NCBI GenBank assembly: GCA_036310845.1
Contig: JAXJRB010000030.1
Span: forward strand, 1-47,930
DNA: 47,930 bases
DNA from: COE1 sp036310845
GTDB taxonomy: Bacteria; Bacillota; Clostridia; Lachnospirales; Lachnospiraceae
Reading direction: 5' to 3'
Made by a program: the position numbers and the translations under genes. Positions 32,360 to 41,459 of this stretch are shown piece by piece (position 1 is the first letter of the stretch; every line of letters begins with the position of its first letter). Below the pieces are notes generated by a model that ran no database searches, was not told the DNA's origin, and worked only from the letters and a program-made list of their open reading frames with translations.

Positions 32360-33290
32360 TATCTCTTTTAATATCATGATATTTTTCTCAATTTCTTTTA
32401 TTATGATTTTAAATTCTTCATCCGATTTTCCAGTAGGATCTTCCAATCCCCAATTATCATCAAAAGCTCTACCTATAAAAGGACAACTAACGTTACATCC
32501 CATAGAAATTGCCACATCCGGATCCGGAATGTCCGAAATCAATTTAGAATACTGTGTTTGCTCCATATCAATTCCGTATAACTCTTTCATAATACGAACT
32601 GCATCTTGATTAATTTGTGGCTTTGTTTCTGTTCCGGCAGAATAAAATTCAAACCAATCTGATGCCAAATGTTTTCCCAATGCCTCTGCAATCTGGCTAC
32701 GGCACGAATTATGCACACATATAAAAGCTACTTTCTTCTTTTCCTTTTGGTAAAATGGACATCTTTCCTTAAGACATTGTTCATTTTTCTCACTAAAACA
32801 ACATTTTATTTTATTATTTTCCAATTTAACTTCATAATGTTCATTTATATATTCGATTGCTTTCTGAAAGCTCAAAAGCGCATCTCGCTTGCAACATCTC
32901 GGTCCCCCAATTTGTGAAATGCTATGTAATGCCTTCGATGTAAATTTCATATGGTTTCCCCAAGAATCATCTTCACTTAAAGGACCCGTTCCATCAATAA
33001 CAGAAAGGGCTGCCCCCATAGAGCTTACAGCACCACAAACACTCCACATTCCACAAGTTGCTCCCGGCATTTGTAGTCCCCTTCTCATAAGTTCATTTAA
33101 GCTTTCCTGTATGTTTATTTTTCCACCTGCATTATAGAATGCCATCAATAGCGCCGCTCCATCCAGCACATGATGTTCCGGTCCATGTATTCTTAAATTC
33201 CATGTGTGCTATATTATGAAAAATTTCTATTGGATTTCTGCTCTTTTCCAACATACATGCTTCTAAAATTTTCTTTGCTCTATCTTCCAT
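32345..33290 (-). pseudogene. DUF5714 / arsenate-reductase-like fusion gene with a 5' frameshift
   Basis: The long frame (33169-32345) starts in the middle of a DUF5714-like domain rich in cysteine and glycine (GATCGMWSVCGAVSSMG, GGPRCC, KCCFSEKNEQC). It continues into an ArsC/low-molecular-weight phosphatase domain: CVHNSCR is the C-x5-R loop, then MGCNVSC and WGLEDPTGKSD. A start at 33290 (MEDRAKKILEACMLEKSRNP ... HMEF) leads into the same gene, but one base is out of phase at about 33192-33196; after it, RIHGPEHHVLDGA would follow. Either a recent pseudogene or a sequencing error. Confidence 0.8.
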
Positions 33291-33355
33291 CGCGCTAATT
33301 ACTCTGCCTTCCTTATTCCCTTAAAATCATTTCATACCACTATTTATTGGAACAA

Positions 33356-34318
33356 TTAATTGTCAAAAGAACGTACACTTGCTTCTTCCTTACTGGACTG
33401 TTCACTTTCCACCGCACATACCGCACTATCAAAAGTCTCGTATAGTATTGCACTTTTCCATGACTCTACACTAACAAGATCACCCCAGTACATCCCAGAA
33501 GATAATGCAAGATTTCCATTTGCATTGTTAACAACAACATCTTCCCATTCAGAAAGTGTATAGTATAACCTATCCGAAATAGCAAAAGAAACTTCAGAAA
33601 TCAGAAATAACTCATTTTCCGTTTTGTTATTGTAGCAAACAAGCTGAAGTGGCTTAATCTGTAATTTTTCACCATCTTCTAAAATTCTTTCTACATTACC
33701 ATATTGAATCGTTTCATTTTCAGCAAAAATTCTGTCTAACTGTTTCTCATCCAAAGTCTGCACATCCTTCAGATAACATTCCAAACCCTCTACAGTATAG
33801 CGCTTTGTTGATTCACCTAGTCTATACTCATCACATGTAGCTTCTATAACAACAATGTCACCTTCCGTCAAAAAATCATCACTTTTACAGTTGAAACGAA
33901 CACGTGCCATGTCAATTCCATCAGGTGCATCATTATTTACCTGCATTTTTAGCTCTCCTCTGCCATCTGTTCCTTCAAACGAAACCTCCAGATATGCAAA
34001 TGGATCATCTAACGCAGGTTTCATCAAATAACTTATTGCCATTCCTGCCAATCCAATCAGAACAAAGATAGTCACAATAATAAATGTTCTTAAATATACA
34101 CCCTTTTTAGCACGCTTTTGTGCTTCTTCCTCAGCTTTATATTTACCTGCATGGTAGCCATATGACATAGCTTCCTGACGTTTCTTTAAATCTTCCGGTT
34201 TTTCTTTCTTTTCAATCATCATTTGATGACCACAATATTCACATATCGCTCGCTCACCATTTGCATCCAAAATCATAGTAGCTGCACAACGTGGACAAGT
34301 TAAATCTAGTTTTTTCAT
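33356..34318 (-). CDS. Membrane-anchored protein with N-terminal zinc ribbon
   Basis: 320 residues. A zinc ribbon is formed by Cys8, Cys11, Cys26 and Cys29 (CPRC ... CEYC). Then comes a basic linker, one transmembrane helix at about 78-98, and an extracytoplasmic beta-rich domain of some 220 residues (LEVSFEGTDGRGELKMQVNN). This layout is common in Firmicute zinc-ribbon membrane proteins whose role is not known. GAGAGAGGG precedes the ATG. The gap to the RluA gene is 64 bases. Confidence 0.8.
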   Translation of the reverse strand: MKKLDLTCPRCAATMILDANGERAICEYCGHQMMIEKKEKPEDLKKRQEAMSYGYHAGKYKAEEEAQKRAKKGVYLRTFIIVTIFVLIGLAGMAISYLMKPALDDPFAYLEVSFEGTDGRGELKMQVNNDAPDGIDMARVRFNCKSDDFLTEGDIVVIEATCDEYRLGESTKRYTVEGLECYLKDVQTLDEKQLDRIFAENETIQYGNVERILEDGEKLQIKPLQLVCYNNKTENELFLISEVSFAISDRLYYTLSEWEDVVVNNANGNLALSSGMYWGDLVSVESWKSAILYETFDSAVCAVESEQSSKEEASVRSFDN

Positions 34319-34382
34319 TTGAACCCTCTCTCTTTCTTATCATTCGAATGACAAGTATCTCTTTTATCTTTTGTTTACATAA

Positions 34383-35306
34383 TTATACTATGTGATTGTA
34401 ATTTATTCCATCACTTTTCTTCTGTCCTTGAATCATTATTTGCAACATATCATTTGGTATCGGACATTCCAATACCATCTCCTGCCCTGTCATTGGATGC
34501 GAAAATACCAATTTTGCTGAATGAAGCGCTTGTCTAATCATCAGCATATACTCCGGCGCATACAAATCATCACCAATTAACGGATGGCCAATTGCTTTCA
34601 TGTGAACACGAATTTGATGTGTCCTTCCTGTTTCTAGTTTCAATCGCACATATGCTAACCCATTCTTCCGCTCTAACACCTCATAATGTGTTATTGCCTC
34701 CAAACCATCCTCTCTTACCATTCGTTCTATAACAGAGCCCTCTTTTTTTCCAATAGGCATATTAATACACCCTTCATCCGGCAAATCTTCTCCCCATACG
34801 ATTGCACAATATTCTCTATGAATTTCACGCCCACGCATAGCATCACCCAGCTTTGCTCCACTATACTTATGCTTTGCCATAATCGTAAGTCCTGATGTAT
34901 TCGTATCTAAGCGATTCATACAACGAAAAATATGTTCCTGCCCCTGCTTTTGATAATAATACACGACCGCATTTGCCAAAGTATTCGTCTCATGATTCAC
35001 TGTCGGATGAATCGGCATAAATGGAGGCTTATTTACCACCAAAATATCTTCATCTTCATAGACAATATCCAGCGGAATATCTTGTGGTTCAATTCGCACA
35101 GATGATATTTCTTCTGTTAAGCAAATTACCAGCTCGTCTTCTGCTTTCAATATGTAATTCACGAATTCCCATTTTCCATTTACTAATATTTTTTCCGGAT
35201 AACGTTTTAAAGCAAGGATATTTCGTTTGGAATACCCTTGCTGTTTTAAAAAATCACCTATTTTACGCCCTTCATCTGCTTTGTCTATCCTATATCGAAT
35301 TTCCAT
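34383..35306 (-). CDS. RluA family pseudouridine synthase
   Basis: 307 residues. It has an N-terminal S4-like RNA-binding region (GRKIGDFLKQQGYSKRNILA), then the catalytic domain with NRLDTNTSGL, where Asp134 is the nucleophile, and TGRTHQIRVHM. It changes specific uridines in rRNA or tRNA to pseudouridine. The target (RluC/RluD type or other) cannot be told. GAGAGATGTACGG precedes the ATG. It sits 55 bases downstream of a methyltransferase gene. A more housekeeping-like gene than most of its neighbours. Confidence 0.94.
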   Translation of the reverse strand: MEIRYRIDKADEGRKIGDFLKQQGYSKRNILALKRYPEKILVNGKWEFVNYILKAEDELVICLTEEISSVRIEPQDIPLDIVYEDEDILVVNKPPFMPIHPTVNHETNTLANAVVYYYQKQGQEHIFRCMNRLDTNTSGLTIMAKHKYSGAKLGDAMRGREIHREYCAIVWGEDLPDEGCINMPIGKKEGSVIERMVREDGLEAITHYEVLERKNGLAYVRLKLETGRTHQIRVHMKAIGHPLIGDDLYAPEYMLMIRQALHSAKLVFSHPMTGQEMVLECPIPNDMLQIMIQGQKKSDGINYNHIV

Positions 35307-35361
35307 TTCCGTACATCTCTCATATTGATATTTTTAATGTGCATTATTATAGCATTCCATA

Positions 35362-35997
35362 CTATGATATGCTAGTATTTTTCTTCAATATCAATACTCG
35401 TGAGTAATTACAATGTATCTCCTTTTCCACTTCTAAATCAAAACTTCTAAAATACGAATACAAATCCTTTTTCACAAAATGGTGATATGTCTTAGGTTCA
35501 AGCATATGTACTGGAAAAAACAACAGTTTTCTCCATAATACTTTGCTCGGTTCCCATTCTGTAACAAGAATTCGCCCATCACTATGTAAAACACGTATTG
35601 CTTCCTTTATCACTCTTCCCGCAAGCGCTTCATCCATTTCATGTAACACAAGCGATAACAAAACCTTATCAAAACATCCTGCATCAAACGGCATAACCGT
35701 TGCATCCCCACAAACAAGCTTCACATGGTCACTTAAATGTTCTTTTTCTAATTTGTTATTCGCTACAGTCAGCATCTCTTCTGAAATATCGATTCCTACT
35801 ATCTTTGCACTAGTTTTTTTCATGGCAATTTGTATTGCATTTGTAGCAGTTCCTGTACATATATCAAGAATTCTGTCATGTCTGTTTATAGAATCTAAAG
35901 TTACTTTTCTCGGACTATTCTGATTATCACGAAAATAGATAAAATCCAGCAAATCATAACATTTTGACATCCATTTATAAAACAATACCGAGTTCAT
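35362..35997 (-). CDS. Class I SAM-dependent methyltransferase (UbiE-like)
   Basis: 211 residues. Motif I is RILDICTGTATNAIQIA at 42-58, the ribose acid is in VGIDIS, and VCGDATVMPFDAGCFDKVLL gives motifs II-IV. This arrangement is close to UbiE/MenG-like and small-molecule methyltransferases. It starts 6 bases after the end of the ICMT-like membrane methyltransferase, so the two form an operon under the palindrome-flanked promoter at 36636-36664. The pair may act on one lipid-soluble substrate. Confidence 0.88.
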   Translation of the reverse strand: MNSVLFYKWMSKCYDLLDFIYFRDNQNSPRKVTLDSINRHDRILDICTGTATNAIQIAMKKTSAKIVGIDISEEMLTVANNKLEKEHLSDHVKLVCGDATVMPFDAGCFDKVLLSLVLHEMDEALAGRVIKEAIRVLHSDGRILVTEWEPSKVLWRKLLFFPVHMLEPKTYHHFVKKDLYSYFRSFDLEVEKEIHCNYSRVLILKKNTSIS

Positions 35998-36003
35998 AAA
36001 AAC

Positions 36004-36582
36004 CTACTTTCTTCTTCCTATGTAGCGTAATGTATGTTTTCTATAATCCTCATATTCTACGCCAAACATCTTATGCATATACTCTTCTTCTTGCAATATC
36101 TGCAAATGAAGCATAACAGTTGCCCACACAGACACAATAACCAAAGGAAGGTTAAAAAACATAAGAGAAATAGACGCATACAAAAGATCAAATCCTACAA
36201 ATGCAGGATTACGGCTCCATCGGTAAATCCCATCCGTAACAAGCGACGTCTTCTCTTCCGGTATTCCTACTCTCCAACTGGTTTTCATGCTAATTGTCGC
36301 AGCAGCAAAAAATATAATTGCAAAAATCCCTAACACAATTCCTATCATTCTAAATTCCACAGCCAAAAAACTGTTTACAACAAAAATGCTCACCACGCTT
36401 ACCACACAACACAATATCGTTGCCACACTCATGATTCGTTCAATCCATAATACTTTTTTAGATTTATTTCCCATACCCATTTGATTTGTTTTAATAGACT
36501 GTTTCTTTTGAATCATTATTTTAGCAAAATAGAAAGTATAAAAAATAAGTACTATTAAAATAGCTGTTATCTGGTATATCAT
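36004..36582 (-). CDS. Isoprenylcysteine carboxyl methyltransferase-like membrane protein
   Basis: 192 residues with about five hydrophobic segments. The family signature is LVTDGIYRWSRNPAFVGFDL followed by LQEEEYMHKMFGVEYEDYRK, as in ICMT and phospholipid N-methyltransferases, where these residues bind SAM at the membrane. Bacterial members methylate unknown lipids or small molecules. GGAGAAAAATT precedes the ATG. First gene of a two-gene methyltransferase operon. Confidence 0.88.
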   Translation of the reverse strand: MIYQITAILIVLIFYTFYFAKIMIQKKQSIKTNQMGMGNKSKKVLWIERIMSVATILCCVVSVVSIFVVNSFLAVEFRMIGIVLGIFAIIFFAAATISMKTSWRVGIPEEKTSLVTDGIYRWSRNPAFVGFDLLYASISLMFFNLPLVIVSVWATVMLHLQILQEEEYMHKMFGVEYEDYRKHTLRYIGRRK

Positions 36583-36608
36583 AATTTTTCTCCTTTAATA
36601 CATGAATG

Positions 36609-36664
36609 GTTGTTCATATGTTTTATTATCTACTCATTTAAACATATGAACAACAATTTGTCAA
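36609..36664 (-). promoter_or_regulatory. Promoter overlapped by a 15-bp inverted repeat (repressor operator candidate)
   Basis: On the minus strand, TTGACA (36659-36664) is followed after exactly 17 bases by TTAAAT (36636-36641). The arms GTTGTTCATATGTTT (36609-36623) and AAACATATGAACAAC (36640-36654) are perfect inverted repeats. One covers the spacer between -35 and -10 and the other lies near +1 and beyond. Each arm has a CATATG core like TetR-type half sites. This suggests a repressed promoter for the two methyltransferase genes; no regulator gene is adjacent. Confidence 0.72.
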
Positions 36665-36687
36665 TTCCTTTTATATATTCTATTTTT

Positions 36688-38031
36688 CTAATCTCTTGTT
36701 ATATTTTTCACCCATTGATATTTCATATAATGCTTATATACAAAAGGAAGCTTCACAAATTCATCCAAAGTCAGAATAAAAGCAACCACTAACACTGGAG
36801 CCTTTATCCAAAAGGCAAATATCATTCCTAACGGCACTACCACACACCATAAGGTAATCAAATCGCAATACATACCAAACTTTGTGTCTCCTCCTGACGG
36901 AAATATTCCAGCCATAATTGTCGAATTTAATGAATTACCTATAACATAATACCCTGCCATAAAAAGCATTCCTTTAAGATATTCCATTGTTTTAATCGAA
37001 AGACTCATCACATCCAAAACAAAAGGCATCACACACAGAATTACTATTCCTGATGCAATTCCAATCAAAATCGATAATCTTACATACTTTCCACCAAGTC
37101 TTTTAGCATCATCAAGTTCTCCTTTACCAAGAAGTCCTCCTATCACTATTCCAACAGCCGAAGAAACACCCCAACAAAAACTTGCAACCATCATTCTTAC
37201 AGTACTTGCTATAGAATTGGCTGCCACCGCATCACTTCCAAGATGCCCCATAATAACAGAATACATGGTCACGCCACCACCCCATCCAAGCTGATTTACA
37301 AGAAGAGGGATCGTATATTTCCAATAATCCTTTACTAATATGACATCATCCTTTTTTATAATATATCGCATACTCGTACTAGGACATTTATATCTTCGAA
37401 CTGCTACAAGAGCATAGACTACTTCAAAAATTCTTGCACAAACCGTTGCAAGAGCTGCTCCTTCTATACCCATACCCTGAACCGGACCAAAACCAAAAAT
37501 AAATAATGCATTAAGCCCAATATTAATTACCACAGCTAACGAACCAATCAGTGAACTCAATCCTGCTTTGTCACATACTTTCAGTACACCAAAATAAACC
37601 TGCGAAATACCTGTAAGGAGATAAGAGGCAGATACTACTTTCAAATATTTTGCTCCAGCGTTTATCAGTTCAATATCCGAAGTAAAAAAATGCATAACTG
37701 CTTCCGGTATAATTAATGTGACAGCTGAAAAAATAATGCCTACAATTAAAGTATATCTAAGTGTAATTGTTATCACCTTTTCTACACTCTTCTTATCCTT
37801 TTTTCCCCAATATTGAGCCCCCATAACATTAAAGCCGAATACAAAAGCCCCAAAAAACAGACTGTAAACAAATGCAACCTGCGCCGCCAACGAAACCGCA
37901 GACATAGATGTCTGATCTAGCAATCCAAGCATAAAAGCATCCGACGCACTAACAAGAGAAGTCATCAGATACTGAAATGAAATCGGTCCTACAAGTTTAA
38001 ATAGTTTTGTATAATCATCCTTTTTCTTCAT
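36688..38031 (-). CDS. MATE family efflux transporter
   Basis: 447 residues with twelve predicted helices in two six-helix halves. It starts with a LVGPISFQYLMTSLVSASDA stretch and continues FGFNVMGAQYWGKKDKKSVE, typical of the DinF/NorM-like multidrug and toxin extrusion family. It exports cationic drugs or metabolites with Na+ or H+. The two-fold repeat (second half from about residue 235) is complete. AAGGA precedes the ATG. The gene starts inside the tail of the maa remnant. Confidence 0.93.
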   Translation of the reverse strand: MKKKDDYTKLFKLVGPISFQYLMTSLVSASDAFMLGLLDQTSMSAVSLAAQVAFVYSLFFGAFVFGFNVMGAQYWGKKDKKSVEKVITITLRYTLIVGIIFSAVTLIIPEAVMHFFTSDIELINAGAKYLKVVSASYLLTGISQVYFGVLKVCDKAGLSSLIGSLAVVINIGLNALFIFGFGPVQGMGIEGAALATVCARIFEVVYALVAVRRYKCPSTSMRYIIKKDDVILVKDYWKYTIPLLVNQLGWGGGVTMYSVIMGHLGSDAVAANSIASTVRMMVASFCWGVSSAVGIVIGGLLGKGELDDAKRLGGKYVRLSILIGIASGIVILCVMPFVLDVMSLSIKTMEYLKGMLFMAGYYVIGNSLNSTIMAGIFPSGGDTKFGMYCDLITLWCVVVPLGMIFAFWIKAPVLVVAFILTLDEFVKLPFVYKHYMKYQWVKNITRD

Positions 38032-38174
38032 GTTCTATTTCTATCCTTCTTTCCTTAAAATAGAATTCTTTATCATGCTCATTGATTTCTCGCATAACAC
38101 GGCAAGGATTGCCCACAGCCACAACATTTGCAGTATAACTCACCTGTGTGCATTTTCTCTTTCATTGTACTCAT
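38015..38174 (-). pseudogene. maa: Maltose O-acetyltransferase gene with its middle deleted
   Basis: GTGAGGAGATTTCAT precedes an ATG at 38174 reading MSTMKEKMHTGELY, the typical Maa N-terminus. It then runs into Cys-rich out-of-frame sequence and stops at 38079. In the next phase the DNA reads VVAVGNPCRVMREINEHDKE and FYFKERRIEIEHEEK, the typical Maa C-terminus, ending at 38015 just inside the MATE gene. About 150 codons between the ends are missing. Confidence 0.88.
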
Positions 38175-38312
38175 ATGAAATCTCCTCACGATTAATTATT
38201 AACTCGATTACTTTCTTATCTCTTTTTTATAATACACCTTTCGGTTAGACTTTTATATCAAATAGATTACATTTATATAACAATCCCACTTTTCCTTGAA
38301 GTTTTTTCCTTT

Positions 38313-38351
38313 AAAAAAATCCCGCAAACTTCAATCAATAAAGTTATGCGG
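38313..38351 (-). terminator. Rho-independent terminator of the AraC-family gene
   Basis: On the minus strand CCGCATAACTT and AAGTTTGCGG form a stem with a small bulge and a 9-base loop, followed by G-A and seven T residues (38313-38319). It lies 42 bases after the regulator's stop. The remaining part of 38175-38392 shows no gene; TTGATA and TATTAT boxes near the maa stub have a spacer too long to call. Confidence 0.85.
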
Positions 38352-38392
38352 AATTTTTCTAATTGCTCAATTCACACCTACAACAGTATATA

Positions 38393-39289
38393 TTATTTCT
38401 TTCGTATTGGTCTTGCCTCGATGTACCCACGATATCCCATTGGTGCTAATTGGAATCTCGGTGCAGATTCAGGCGCCCATTCATAACCATAAATCTCTGG
38501 ATTGAACTTCTGAATATGCTCCCAAACTTCTCCTATCGCTTCCTCAAATTCTTCATCATTATAAGGCTCTCCCTGAAATACCATCATAGTGCATGCCGGA
38601 AGTTCAACCAATTCAAATCCTTCCGGTATTGTCTTATTATAATCCATTGGCAGTTCAACACCTTGAACATACTCTGAACCACCTTCTCTCAAGTTTGCCG
38701 GAAGCCACATTCCAACAGGTTCATATAATGCTTCTTTTACACTTGTTAATACATTCCATACTTCACAGCCAACTTCTTCACAATACTCAAAATATTCGGT
38801 AGCTTTTTCGCCTCTTTTTAACAAACATTTTCTTTCCGGACGTTCTACTACTTGAACAAAAACAGTTTTCATATCATCATTCTCCTTTTTCTCATTCTTA
38901 TAATGTAATGCTCGATAATTGTTATATACCTTTTCAGGTAAAAACAATTGTATAGGAGGAGATTGTTTATGATAACGAAACGGAGAAATACCAAATTCCT
39001 TTGTAAATGCCCTAGTAAATCCTTCTTGGCTATCGAAAACAAAATCCAGTGCGACGTCTAACACCTTCCTGTTTTCATCCCTTAAAACCAATGCTGACTC
39101 GGTTAGTCTTCTTAAACGAATATACTCATACGGACTCTTTCCTGTCATCTCTTTAAAGATATTACTAAAATGCCATGGCGAATATCCCGAAACATCTGCC
39201 AGTTTCTTTAATGTTATTTCTTCCTGTAAATGTTTCTCAATATATTCCTGGACAAGCTGCACTCTATAAAGGTATTCTGTTTTTTCCAT
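38393..39289 (-). CDS. AraC family regulator with GyrI-like effector domain
   Basis: 298 residues. N-terminal AraC/XylS DNA-binding domain (about 5-110) with two helix-turn-helix units: TLKKLADVSGYSPWHFSNIF and VLDVALDFVFDSQEGFTRAF ... FGISPFRYH. The C-terminal half (from about 138, MKTVFVQVVERPERKCLLKR) is a GyrI-like small-molecule-binding domain as in Rob and SoxS-related multidrug regulators. It may control the MATE gene downstream, although a terminator separates them. GGAGGTGAGGAA precedes the ATG. Confidence 0.92.
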   Translation of the reverse strand: MEKTEYLYRVQLVQEYIEKHLQEEITLKKLADVSGYSPWHFSNIFKEMTGKSPYEYIRLRRLTESALVLRDENRKVLDVALDFVFDSQEGFTRAFTKEFGISPFRYHKQSPPIQLFLPEKVYNNYRALHYKNEKKENDDMKTVFVQVVERPERKCLLKRGEKATEYFEYCEEVGCEVWNVLTSVKEALYEPVGMWLPANLREGGSEYVQGVELPMDYNKTIPEGFELVELPACTMMVFQGEPYNDEEFEEAIGEVWEHIQKFNPEIYGYEWAPESAPRFQLAPMGYRGYIEARPIRKK

Positions 39290-39354
39290 TTCCTCACCTC
39301 CATATAACCATCATAGAAAAAATGAGAAAAAAATTCTTGACTATTTTTGTTATG

Positions 39355-40218
39355 TTATAATCCTATGGTTTCTCCAGGCTTAATGCTATGCAATGTGCCA
39401 TCATTATCATCTATCCACAGTTCTTTGAGAGTAGGATTATAAACCTTTTTGCCATCTGCACTATAAACAAGGGACTCAAAAGCCGTTACATATTCATAAA
39501 TCTCCATATTGGTTGCATACCAAATATCATCCTTGTTCGCAAGAGTTTCACAAATAGCTTCCAAACGCTCCCAATTGTTATTGCGTTCAAACTCAAAGCT
39601 ATGGCCCCACACATAAAACAGCTTAGGTCGCCTTGAAGAAAAATACTCCTTATTTACATCCATTTCTACAAATGCTTTTGCCCATTCCAAAATGTTCGAA
39701 TTATCATGATGAGCAGTTGGCTTCCAATTAAGCCAGTCTGTTGGTAATTCAAATTGGTCATTATCATAGCCTAACGTTCTTGCATAAACAATATCTAAAT
39801 CCTTCGCATATCTCCTAACATCTTCGTACGTTGTCTGATTCAAAAAGCAAAGAATCCCGGAATCCGGATATGCCATACCACGCACAATGCGGTCAAACAT
39901 TCTCTCTAAATCCATTCTTCCATTAAGAATATCCTGAATTCCATCAATTGCACGTACAAGTCCCGGTGCTTTATGCCATTGGCCATGTACCGCAACCTCA
40001 TGTCCCTTCTCTACTATATTCTTACGAATCTCATCCTCCGTCATGTGGAATCCCATCGTATCATTTAATACACCTGCTGTGTTAATATTGAAAGTCCCCT
40101 TCATTCCATATTTATCCAGAACCTGTACCGTTTTCAAATCCTCACGACATCCATCATCGTAACTAAAGGTAACTGCTTTTGTCTTTCCACTTGGAAATCT
40201 TAAAAATCTGTACTTCAT
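39355..40218 (-). CDS. Polysaccharide deacetylase family protein
   Basis: 287 residues. NodB-like catalytic motifs: SYDDG with Asp21 and the metal ligand Asp22, then VAVHGQWH with His78 and His82 as the other zinc ligands. It lacks a signal peptide and so probably acts in the cytoplasm, on a nucleotide-linked or small amide substrate rather than on wall polymer. The start at 40218 follows AAAGGTGGAAGC. A TATAAT stands alone in the upstream gap. It is not in an obvious operon. Confidence 0.87.
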   Translation of the reverse strand: MKYRFLRFPSGKTKAVTFSYDDGCREDLKTVQVLDKYGMKGTFNINTAGVLNDTMGFHMTEDEIRKNIVEKGHEVAVHGQWHKAPGLVRAIDGIQDILNGRMDLERMFDRIVRGMAYPDSGILCFLNQTTYEDVRRYAKDLDIVYARTLGYDNDQFELPTDWLNWKPTAHHDNSNILEWAKAFVEMDVNKEYFSSRRPKLFYVWGHSFEFERNNNWERLEAICETLANKDDIWYATNMEIYEYVTAFESLVYSADGKKVYNPTLKELWIDDNDGTLHSIKPGETIGL

Positions 40219-40344
40219 AATTGCTTCCACCTTTCACTATTTTTATATAGTTTTTCTAAAATCAATTCATAACCATAAAACTATTATACTATATTCCGAA
40301 CTATCATCTCTAGGCGAATATTTTTATATTGTACTCATTTCTTA

Positions 40345-41061
40345 CTATTTTTCAGGATTAAACTTCCAACCACAATCATCATGATATATCATCTGTTTTG
40401 TCATTCCACCATCGATGCATACATTCTCTCCTGTAATAAATCCAGCCATATCTGAGCATAGATATAAAACCATATTAGCAATATCCAGTGGATTCCCTAC
40501 TCTACCAACTGGCTGCTGAATGGCATCTGCCCCTTCATATTCCTTATATGCCGTATCAATCCATCCTGATGAAATAGAATTTACACGCACTTTTCCTGCA
40601 AGACTTACTGCAAGTGCATGTGTCAATGCATGAATGCCACCTTTTGCAGCCGTATAGCTTTCTGTTTGCGGTTGACTCATACGGTCACGGCTTGATGAAA
40701 TATTTATAATGCTTGCACCTTCTGCAAAATACGGCTTAAACAACTTCGAAAGATAAAAAGCCGCTGTCACACCAACATTCAAAGCATAACAAAACTCCTC
40801 ATAGGTACAATCAGTAATTCCCTTGCTTAAAGGTGCCGCATTATTAATCAAATAATCTACATGACCATGATCTTCAATCACTTTATTTGCAAAAGCTTCC
40901 AAGTCTTGTTTATCTGCAAGATTTCCTTTGAAATATGCATTATCCTGCAAATCAATCATACATACTTTTGCGCCTGCTTTTTCAAATTCTTCGCAAATAC
41001 ATTTTCCGATTCCCTGCGCACCACCCGTTACAACAACTACTTTATCCTTAAAATCAAACAT
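40345..41061 (-). CDS. Short-chain dehydrogenase/reductase
   Basis: 238 residues, classical SDR. TGGAQGIG at 12-19 binds NAD(P), NNAA near 73-76 and the catalytic Ser122-124, Tyr136 and Lys140 (SYTAAK) are all present. The end IDGGMTKQM is typical. Substrate unknown. GAGGG lies 11 bases before the ATG, and the start overlaps the end of the MmcQ gene by 8 bases, so it is the last gene of a three-gene operon. Confidence 0.93.
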   Translation of the reverse strand: MFDFKDKVVVVTGGAQGIGKCICEEFEKAGAKVCMIDLQDNAYFKGNLADKQDLEAFANKVIEDHGHVDYLINNAAPLSKGITDCTYEEFCYALNVGVTAAFYLSKLFKPYFAEGASIINISSSRDRMSQPQTESYTAAKGGIHALTHALAVSLAGKVRVNSISSGWIDTAYKEYEGADAIQQPVGRVGNPLDIANMVLYLCSDMAGFITGENVCIDGGMTKQMIYHDDCGWKFNPEK

Positions 41062-41398
41062 GCTTCTTTTTCCCTCTCGTTAAGTCATAGCTCTCGCCAA
41101 TCATTCTTTTTATATCCTCTATAGGAATTGTACCATCCAATATAATAGAATTCCAATATGTTTTATTCAGATGATATGCCGGAATAACGGACTCAAATGC
41201 ATTACGCCAGAAATCTCTCCATTCCACATCACATTTTACATTAACCCAAACATAACCATCTTTATTAAAAATCCACGCAAACACTTTTTTGTTCTGTTTA
41301 TGGCGCATCACACACCAGTTATCATCATGAAACGGATAATCTTCAAATACATTTTCAAATGTTAGGCAGTAGTCAATTACCTCTCTTCGTTCTCTCAT
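41054..41398 (-). CDS. MmcQ/YjbR family protein
   Basis: 114 residues of the MmcQ/YjbR fold: YCLTFENVFEDYPFHDDNWC, then AWIFNKDGYVWVNVKCDVEW and IPAYHLNKTYWNSIIL. A small double-wing-like fold suspected to bind DNA or other ligands; function not established. The start is placed at 41398 with GAGAGGAGTAATA before it; the longer frame lacks a ribosome site. It is 61 bases downstream of the methyltransferase and overlaps the SDR gene. Confidence 0.88.
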   Translation of the reverse strand: MRERREVIDYCLTFENVFEDYPFHDDNWCVMRHKQNKKVFAWIFNKDGYVWVNVKCDVEWRDFWRNAFESVIPAYHLNKTYWNSIILDGTIPIEDIKRMIGESYDLTRGKKKHV

Positions 41399-41459
41399 TA
41401 TTACTCCTCTCAATTTTATGACCAAAACAACAAATCTAACCGCATCCAAAATTCCATGC

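Noticed and set aside
38175..38300. MerR-type promoter with long spacer ahead of the maa stub
   Set aside because: The TTGATA and TATTAT boxes are 21 bases apart, and the small palindrome between them is weak; no MerR gene is near.
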